From Myrica gale (Eukaryota > Streptophyta > Magnoliopsida > Fagales > Myricaceae), in NCBI GenBank assembly GCA_963930655.1, contig OZ005618.1, positions 9,446,001 to 9,510,000 on the forward strand: DNA of 64,000 bases, written 5' to 3'. The position numbers and the translations under genes are program-made. Below the pieces are notes generated by a model, which was not told where the DNA came from, searched no databases, and was given only the letters and a program-made list of their open reading frames with translations. Positions 56,501 to 64,000 of the stretch are shown in pieces (position 1 is the first letter of the stretch; every line of letters starts with the position of its first letter).

Positions 56501-57245
56501 TAATTAATACCTTATACTTAAACATAGAGGACCTGGCCGGAGGGGATCTTCGCGGATGGGTAGAGGCCAACAGGGGAAGTAAGGATGTGGCTTTTGGAGG
56601 CCAAAATATAATATTATAAGTTTTGAAGGGCCAATGTAAATAAAAAATAGGAGTAAATTAAAAACAATTTCTCTAATTTTTGGGGAGAATGGGGGGTTAT
56701 GGCTTCACGGTTTTTTTGCGACACAGTATTGTTCTAAATGTTGTACTCAGGGAGGGAGGGGAAAATGATGTGGAGATGTGAGGTGGTCTATTCTAGTTGA
56801 CGTGGCTTGTTAAATTTGGCATATGGTAGAGTTAGCAAGCAAATGACATGTAGCGTGATATATTTGGAGATTACGTGGCATCCGTTAGTGGCATAGGATT
56901 TTTCCGTTAGTTTCTTGGGCCCAAGTTAACAAAGTGACCAAACCAAGACACGTCATTAAGCTCAGGGACTGCGGTGGGACAAAATGAACGCTAGGGCCCA
57001 ATTTGTGGAGATTTTAAACCCTAGGGACTAGTGGACTAATTAAGCCTAAAAATTAGACATAAATGCACTTTATGCTCCTATGGTATCCTGATAATAATAA
57101 GGGATGACATAAACACAATTTCTTCATGTCTGGTTCTAGATGGGAACGTTTTTATGGTCAGGACCAGCAGAGTGAATCATCCTTGTGCTGGGTGTTTGGC
57201 TCTGTTCCAGACCATCACAGGAAATAGGTCACAAGTCTTACTTCG
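56501..57245. other. Intergenic, unassigned
   Basis: Includes a stretch near 56525-56720 rich in GGGGCCAA/GGGGG resembling other transposon scraps here. I looked for an LTR matching 61300-61750 and saw none. Confidence 0.35.
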
Positions 57246-58914
57246 GTGGAGCAAGCTCATGCGGACGCCATTACTGGGATTGACTCTGTAGACTGGAGTG
57301 TTTTGGTCCACAGGGAAAATGAAGGCTTTCTAGGGTATACTATATCTGGGCCTCTCCCTAAGGCGAATCTTCCTTTCCGCATGACAGTTCCAAGAAAGGC
57401 TATCCTCGCCTTTCCTTGGGTGGTGCCTCTTCTAAATGGAGGCATTCTTGCGAGGCTGAGGGTTCCTTCCATCGTTCTTCTTCAAAGAAGAGGAATGTGA
57501 GGTTCCTTTGAGCCGTAAGCCTTCAAGGCACATGGAAGACAGCGGTTAGTGCCTTTTGTTTTAAACTCTTTCTTTTTTCTTTTTGATTGTGGATATGCTG
57601 TGATTTTTTCATTGTTTACAGGTTCTGAGGATGTTCCTTGTATGTTTAGCCCCATTTCTGGTGTTCGTACGGAGGTGGTGGATCCCGAAGTGAGGGACAT
57701 TCCCGATGTTGGGGCTCCTCATTTTAGTCTTGTACCAGTGGACCCTTCTTCTGTTCTTGGTGGGCCATCCTTATCCCCTGGGGCTGGGGGGAACTCTCAA
57801 CCCAGTTACTACACCGACATCAGACCTGCATGACACTCTCATAGTTGATCGTTTGGAGGCTGGCGACGAGGATATGCCTAATGCTCTTTCAGGCCCTCGA
57901 AACATAGTCGTATTTTCGGATTCAAGTTTGTCGAGTGAATCAGATTTTCCTGAGGCTGGGGTTGATCCTGAGGCTAATCTTGGGGTGCTTCCATTATCCA
58001 GGGTCCTTCTCGTGACCTTGACATCGGTGGTAATACCTCCTGCAGAGCAACCCAGCGTGCTTAGAGCTACGATAGTAGGGTGTTACGACACTCCTGGACC
58101 AGTGCTAGTCGGCGAGCCTAGTGCCTCGATGGCTAATGTTGTCAGCAAGTCTGGAATGCCTTTAGCTTCTTTGGCTAAGGTAAGAGACATGTTGTCCACC
58201 CCTCGGTTTCTAATCATTCCGAGGAATCTGACTCTGGGCCTCCAGCTACTCCTGCATGGCGTTCGAGGCCTTATGCCCAGCCTTTTTTGATTGAGGAGAT
58301 GATGAGAGATTCTCTGTCTCTTCCACGACACATGAAAGTTAACAGGATTGTGCGAGACCTTTCTCGCGTGTGGCATGACTTGCTACCCTGGATGTTGTTG
58401 AGTTATCGCATGACAAGGAGTTATAGTTTACTCGTCTAAAGTTGCGGAGGCTTGAAAGCAAGTGAAGGATTAGAAGAATTTGAATGTCGAGTTGCAGACT
58501 GTGGCCCTCGACATCCATTCTCAAGCTGAAACATACGAGGTTAGTGTGGTCGACTTGGAGAATGACATCACTTCTCGGGATGCCAACATCGCTGAACTGA
58601 GGCGGACTATCGATGAACTCGAGCAGGGGTGTGTGAACTTTGAGTTTGACTTGTCCCGGGATAAAGCGAAAGTATTGCGACGTTTGAGCTAGTTTCGCGT
58701 ATCTTCGTCAAAGAGGGAAGAGGCGTTGAGGGCTAAAGTGGTAGAGGTTCTCCGCGTTATGCTTAAAGTTGCTGACTCCTTCGCTGCTGAGAAGAAAAAC
58801 TTGGATGAGAGTCGTACTAGTCTTACCCTTTGTCTTGCCGAGTTGTCAGCGATGCTTGCTTTTCCGAGTAATCCCACGGTTTTAGCATGTAGGTGCGGTT
58901 TTCGCGTATCTTAA
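57246..58914 (+). pseudogene. Extra ORF of a gypsy-type element (coiled-coil, antisense to gag-pol)
   Basis: Broken frames read in order MEQAHADAITGIDSV..., an acidic/Pro-rich middle (57549-58290), then a coiled-coil part (58480-58914; EVSVVDLENDITSRDANIAE and RAKVVEVLRVMLKVADSF). This layout recalls plant ORFs annotated as putative gypsy-type transposon proteins. It lies downstream of, and antisense to, the gag-pol remnant at 59429-60898, as in Tat-lineage elements that carry an antisense ORF. Stops and shifts (e.g. near 58692) show decay. Function unknown. Confidence 0.5.
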
Positions 58915-59428
58915 GGTGGCTCATGAGGATGAGGGGAATCGCTTTTAGCGGGGACCACTAATGACATTTACAAGCACTTCATTGAAAGTTTAGGAACACG
59001 TGGTATCCATCTTCTTCATGCGGAAGATTAGATTTTGTAATAATATTTTGATACTTTCTTTGAACTTGGTCATATTCGCAATGTGTTTTAAATCTGTTGA
59101 ATTTGGTACTTGCATGTTTTCCTTTCATTTGAGCTTTAATGGATTTCGTATTCAATTATCTCTATCTTACTATTTGTGTGGATATTTGATTATCTGTCTT
59201 GGGCTTCATTCGCTTCTTGTTGTGGCTATTGACTGCGTAACTTGTGATTTGTTTTCATTATATTGAATCCTATTGGAATTTTCAGATTGTCTTCTTTTTG
59301 TTACTTGTGATTGTTATTGCGATCTATTATTTTTCGGTACTTTTTATTTTATTTTTCTTCGATGCAACTGGGAACCGAGGTTCGTCAAGGTCGTCTTATT
59401 CTTGAGTAGAATGAGAACCTTAGTTCTC

Positions 59429-60898
59429 CTAAGTCTTTATAGTCGTTATTTGACAAGTATTTTTGAAGAGAACTTCAGATTTTTCATTTATAGCAAATAG
59501 TAGTAAAAATATCAAATTATAACATATGTGTAAACACATGGTGATAGATAGAACCGAGGTGTCTATGCATAATACTTTATAAGGTACATTGAATTCCATG
59601 GATGTTGTAATAACTTTTTCCTGAAGGTTTTCTAAGTAGTATGTTCCTGGTCGCTTGGATCTGACAACATGATACGAGCCTTCCCAATTTCGATGTAGCT
59701 TGCCTTGTTGCGGATCATTCGTTCCGGGCAACATTTTTTGAGGACTAAATTTCCTGGGATAAAATGACCTGGCCTAACCTTGGCGTTGTAGTAATTGGCG
59801 ATCTTCTGTTTGTATACTTCCATCTTGAGTCATGCTTCTTCTCTTCTTCCTTTTAGTAAGTCGAGATCTAGCTTCTTCTCTTTGAGTGAAAATCATCATC
59901 TGTGGTGAGAGAGCTCTTATTTCGACCTGGATCACAGCCCCGGTTCCGTAGGTAAGAGCTAACGGCGTCTCGCATTTTTAGGGGCCATTGTATCTTGGGA
60001 TCATTTCAAATTTCCATGAGGATCTTTTGAGGGGTGTAAATTGCAACCTCGAATGTTCAGCTCGTGGTTCGATCCTTCTGTCTCTTTCCACTATAGGAGG
60101 TTTAGCTAGAGCCACTTTTTCCCCTTTTGGATGCCTCTACTCCTTGATCGACGACTTGCTGCCTGCGAGCCGTCACCATGTCTTCCGTATTCATGTATTT
60201 TTGCACCTTTTCCATGAATTCTCATAAGGTCTCCGTGGGGTTTCTTTCCCAAGGAGAGCGGAAACCTCTCGTAAGTTAATCCAACTACTATTAAGGTAAG
60301 AACCATCATATCTTCTGAATCTTCTACGTTGAGTTTTTCTTTGTTGAAACGTGCCACATAATCTTGTAGGCTCTCATCTTCCTTTTGCCGAGTAGAAAGG
60401 AGATGGATGACTGTTTTTTCTACTTTTTACTTGCTATGAAGTGGATGACGCAGGCTGTGCTGAGTTCTTTGAAACTCGAAGTAAAGTTCGGCCCTAATCT
60501 ACTAAGCCAAATGCGAGTTGATCCGACTAATGTCGTACGGAAGGCCTTGCATTTGATAGCATCTTAGGTGTTCAGCAGGTTCATCTGCGATCGATAGCTT
60601 TCTAAGCCATCAAGTGGATCAATGACTAATGTATATTTGTCGATGACAGACATGCAAATTTAGATAGTAGCCAAACTTCCAAGATTCATGTTGTAAATAG
60701 AAATTCCACCTGGTCCATCATGCTTTCTAGAGAGGATTGTGGCGATTTTTCCACTTTCTGTCTCATCTTCCCTAACTCTGCCAGAACTTCTTCCAGCCTA
60801 GCATTGACTCCTTCAGCATCTTCATTTCGTCCCAGTGGAGAGTGAGAGTCTCTGTTGGGGTGTGGTATACTAGCCTCTTCGTCGTGTCTTTCCGGCAT
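59429..60898 (-). mobile_element. Internally deleted Ty3/gypsy retrotransposon remnant
   Basis: On the minus strand a gag start (60898-60686, MPERHDEEASIPHP..., Glu/Lys-rich) leads to a gag core (60357-60106, ARFNKEKLNVEDSEDMMVLT, where the family pattern is FN.EKL.I.D). At 59823-59429 come residues typical of the C-terminal end of gypsy integrase (NYYNAKVRPGHFIPGNLVLK, GKLHRNWEGSYHVVRSKRPG). Protease, reverse transcriptase and most of integrase are absent, so a large internal deletion joined gag to the pol end. Inactive. Confidence 0.75.
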
Positions 60899-61850
60899 TG
60901 ATACTTGCTATATGCGAATTCCTCTGCTACATCTTCCCTGAACATATGCTTTTCCTAGGTTCTTGTCGTTGTGATTTGGTTCTTGGCTCGTGCCAGTGCG
61001 GGATTTGTGAATGGTTTCTATTAACCCTTCAACCAATTGCGGAGGAGGTTCTAGAGGTGGTTCTGGATTACATCCGGTCTTCCTTTTGTCTTTACTCTTG
61101 GGGTCACCTTATCCTTTTATCAAGAGAACTAAAACATTCCAACAGCCGGTGCCAACTGATAAATCAGTTGGTTTATGGTCAACACGTAGGAGTAAATGCA
61201 TATCGATCTTCGCGTAATTCCTTCTGTAAAAAAATAAAGACAACCCCGAACACTGGGGTAAGGCAATTCCGATGCCTAAGTCAGTATTTTTGCCTTTTGT
61301 GAATTTCTCTATTTGACTGCTCTAGAATCACTTACCTTTGTCCTCTATGATCTTTTCATTTTATAGTGTTTTCTCCACGTTCTCATATTTTCTTTTTGGA
61401 TTGATTCTAATCCCTGTAGCGTTGTGTCACGGGATATGATCCTCACACGTCTCCTTAACGGGTACTTGCTTTGATTGCGGGAACGTCGGGATCGTGGAGT
61501 TGTTACTCGTTATAAGTTATTTTATAACCGTTCATGACACGTGTCATGGTTTCTTCTTATTCTAGGCTTAATGAGAAGTGGGCCTTTGTTGTTGGGCTTT
61601 GGTACGAGTGTGATTAGGATTTGATTCAGTATTGGTATCATCAAAAATTTAGAAGAGAGCCTCTTTTATGTCGCCATTAACATGAAAAGTATAGTTCTTG
61701 AGCCTTGTTGGCATGATTGTATAGCTCAGTGTTGTCTGTGGGAACTTTCAAGATCCAAATATTATTATTGTCTTATCATACAACGGAATTTCAGACTACC
61801 AAAAACAACAACATTGTAACAAAAACAACAAAAGCTGCTTTAAAGCCCAG
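60899..61850. other. Retroelement-like flank, unassigned
   Basis: Probably old LTR or leader sequence. TGTTGTCTGTGGGAAC near 61730 on the plus strand resembles the leader of some gypsy elements, but a matching LTR was not found and the orientation disagrees with the gag-pol remnant. Confidence 0.3.
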
Positions 61851-61854
61851 AATT

Positions 61855-62230
61855 CAGAGAACTCTCTGCAACTCGATCCCTTGCATCGATAAACCTGTCT
61901 CAGTTCTTGTTAAACACATCAAAAGCTTCCTTCACCTCCTCCAAGCTAGGCTTTCTCATCAAACAGCCCTGAGAGCTCTTTGGAACTGAACCTCTCCTAA
62001 AGTTCCTCGTCGTCTAGGCTGCACAAAATTGCCAATTTTTGCATGATCGTTTCCACATCTGCTCTGCTCAAGCTGACATGGTCTTCCTCTTCGTTGGAGA
62101 AAGTATGTTACGGGCTGAGCTCAGATTTTGAGTTATTCTTCTCAGCCCAAACATTCGAGTTACTAGAAATGAGTTTAGATCGGAGAGAAGACCAAAATCT
62201 TGATAAAAACTTTCGTGTGCTATTTACCGG
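61855..62230 (-). pseudogene. Broken calmodulin-like protein gene (CML45/46-type)
   Basis: On the minus strand the three frames together give DVETIMQKLAILCSLDDEEL, SSKELSGLFDEK, then after a frameshift PSLEEVKEAFDVFNKN, a stop, and DRFIDA. This matches the order of plant CML45/46-like calcium sensors: a linker followed by an EF-hand in which D-x-N-x-D-G-x-I is expected. Here a stop lies inside the EF-hand loop, a further stop lies upstream and at least one frameshift is present. The second EF-hand is missing. Upstream FLSRFWSSLRSKL (near 62200) may be the N-terminal part. Non-functional. Confidence 0.65.
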
Positions 62231-62234
62231 GGCG

Positions 62235-63803
62235 GCAATTGCTGGGGTTCGGTTATTGTGTAGTGGCTGAGATAGAGATTTGATGATCTGGCAGTTGACA
62301 TGGTGACACATCATTTAATGAGAGACCCATCTCGTCGACCTGTTTGAAGAGGGGCCGGAAAACCATCATCTCGCCCACCCATTTGAAAAACTAAACAGCT
62401 GAATGCCCAGACTAGATCCGTCCCTTTCTTGGATTTTTCACCTTCTCTTTGTTTTCTTAGGAACTCGTCCATGTCGAACTTTGGCTCAAATATTGGTATG
62501 AAAATTTGTTCAGTCCTATGTTGATTCCTTGTGATATGTATAGTCGTATCTCCTATGGCAACCATGAAGCAATCGGTCGACACCTTGAAGCTCTTGTCCT
62601 CAACCCCTTACCTTCCGTCCTCTCATCGCATTCCTTTTCTTTTACGTCTCATTCCTCAAACCAAAACAACAACTTGCATGCCCAACACCTGTTCCAAAGA
62701 AACCTCGGTTCAAGCACCAACCTGCCCTTGATGTTATATCAAAACCCAGCGCCTCTTGCGAACATGTGTACTGCTAGGCCTGAAGAGGCAAGCTTGAATG
62801 ACGAAGAGGCAAGCCAGATCTGGCCTCAACGATGAAGAGGCAAGTGAAGAGCAAGCCTAGATCTGGTATATCAACTAAAGGAAAAGATCTCTAGTTCAGC
62901 TTATGTGCAATATTGAGTACTACAAAATAGACAGTGCTTCATTGTTGCATAGGCTTTCCTTATCTTGTTTTAGATGCCTGTAAAGCAATCGAATGTGAAT
63001 TTTTTATTTCCTTCCTTTTTAGTATATTTTTATACTTCCCCCCTCCCAAGGCAATCGGTTGTAGTAAACTATGTTTTTCCTTTTATTTTCAGCAAGGTCT
63101 GCTTCGATATGAATTTGGTCTGAGATTTTGAGCTGAAAAGAAACATAAGGACATTCGGTGTTGCAAATTTCTTTGGAGATCAGAAGTTGATAATCACAAA
63201 GACTGTTGGAATCCCCGGAACATATCTGTTCAATGAAATGTCATTCAGAGCTCAAATGCAATTGAGTGTTCAACAATCTTTAAGAACTTATGGGAAGCCC
63301 TTAATCCACAAGCACGTCAAAGTGCAATCCTGCAAGAGAGGTTAAATCCTGAAAAGCTTAATCTCTCTTATGCCGATCTTCATCATGAAATCAGTCAACA
63401 TGTGAAGGACATCCCACCTAAATCTTCTGAAAATTTCAAAAGACAACAAACGGATAGCAAACCATCCCAAGAAGAGGACCTTGTTAATTACATGTCAAAT
63501 TTGCCAAGTTATCTAGAGAAAAGAGAGAAACTCCAGGAGAAAGTCTTAAATGTGGGGTCCCTGACTGGGGGTGCCTTGAAAAATGGTGTGATAGTCATAA
63601 ACCGATACCAGGTATCAAGATGAAGAAGGAAAGCGAACGGGTGGGAATTTACAAGCAACAGTTCGAGATTTTCACTGGCGAGTAGCCTCTTCAAACGGGT
63701 GGAAATTCATTAAATGACGTGTCACCATTTCGACAGCCGGATCGTCAACTTCCCATCTCAGCCACTTCTTTGCACCACTTCACACCATTGTGCTTCGCAC
63801 AAT
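62235..63803. mobile_element. Inverted-repeat element enclosing gene fragments (Pack-MULE-like candidate)
   Basis: The left arm (about 62235-62353) and right arm (about 63686-63803) are inverted copies: GGGTTCGGTTATTGTG / CACAATAACCGAACCC at the outer ends, then AGTGGCTGAGAT, ATGGTGACAC(A/G)TCATTTAATGA and GTTTGAAGAGG in matching order, with a 35-base insertion in the right arm. Long terminal repeats around host-like sequence resemble Mutator-type elements that capture genes. No target duplication was identified and no transposase is present. Confidence 0.55.
63340..63685 (+). pseudogene. Frameshifted fragment of an uncharacterised plant protein family
   Basis: Reads LNPEKLNLSYADLHHEISQH, then DLVNYMSNLPSYLEKREKLQ and EKVLNVG, where one base is lacking in a G-run near 63555; the +1 frame continues VPDWGCLEKWCDSHKPIPGI and ends at a stop near 63685. 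I recall plant proteins with a conserved NLPSYLERGEKLQEK...DWxxLEKWQ segment but cannot name their function. Truncated on both sides and enclosed by inverted repeats. Confidence 0.5.
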
Positions 63804-64000
63804 AACCGAACCCGCAATTGTTGTACGTACGAGGACACCAACTAAAGAAGACCAGAAGCAAACCGGCATGCTTCTGCATGGTGACGCTTCCTCCATTGTA
63901 ATATAGTTGTAGAATTGAAAGAAAGGCATGGTCATAGATTTTTCGGGGGGGGGGGGGTTGGGCAATTGCAGCGTAGAGTGGTCGGCGATGTGTTTCGTGG
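63804..64000. other. Window end, nothing recognised
   Basis: A run of about 13 G lies at 63945-63957. No gene assigned. Confidence 0.35.

Noticed and set aside
56700-61750. LTR pair for the gypsy remnant
   Set aside because: Flanks at 56.7-57.1 kb and 61.3-61.75 kb show no similarity by eye.
1-64000. CRISPR arrays, bacterial operons or a phage-like system
   Set aside because: No regularly spaced identical repeats of that kind; gene structure is clearly plant nuclear.

Overview
The window is nuclear DNA of a core eudicot plant, probably woody. The signs are plant gene families with multi-exon GT-AG structures, AT-rich intergenic DNA and dense, nested, mostly decayed plant transposons (L1-type LINE, Ty1/copia, Ty3/gypsy, hAT, CACTA and Tourist-like elements, foldback elements). 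I cannot name the species from sequence alone.

Four genes look intact: a secreted GH18 chitinase-like gene (minus, 13.2-14.2 kb), a 22-exon kinesin-5 (plus, 23.8-30.1 kb; exons assemble to 1048 aa), a large single-coding-exon nuclear protein of the NFRKB/INO80-associated family (minus, 36.4-40.5 kb; 1374 aa) and a 14-exon respiratory burst oxidase (plus, 50.6-54.9 kb; exons assemble to 846 aa). As I recall the Arabidopsis map, KIN5D (At3g45850), the NFRKB-like gene (At3g45830) and RBOHJ (At3g45810) lie together, so 23-55 kb appears to be a conserved gene block expanded by transposons. The three genes serve different jobs (mitotic spindle, chromatin, apoplastic reactive oxygen), and no operon-like cooperation is implied.

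0-18 kb is a repeat-rich, locally duplicated region around the GH18 gene. A GH18 fragment is cut off by a dead LINE at 4.08-7.57 kb. Two duplicated blocks (7.6-8.7 kb with 14.9-15.1 kb, and 12.4-12.7 kb with 17.6-17.9 kb) show that the neighbourhood was copied. A half copia element lies at 10.2-12.3 kb and a non-autonomous hAT element at 15.7-17.0 kb. 18-22.8 kb is mostly unassigned intergenic DNA.

30-36 kb and 41-50 kb are transposon-filled spacers. Just 3' of the kinesin is a large inverted-repeat element holding a 105-bp tandem array, itself interrupted by a 1050-bp GC-rich retroelement with a perfect 13-bp target duplication. At 41.8-44.1 kb two hAT elements sit side by side, each with a perfect 8-bp target duplication; the larger carries a readable 5' part of an EARLY FLOWERING 4 (ELF4) gene. 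This gene capture is the most striking find.

55-64 kb is a graveyard: a Ty3/gypsy remnant with an antisense extra ORF, a broken calmodulin-like gene, and an inverted-repeat element enclosing a frameshifted host-gene fragment.
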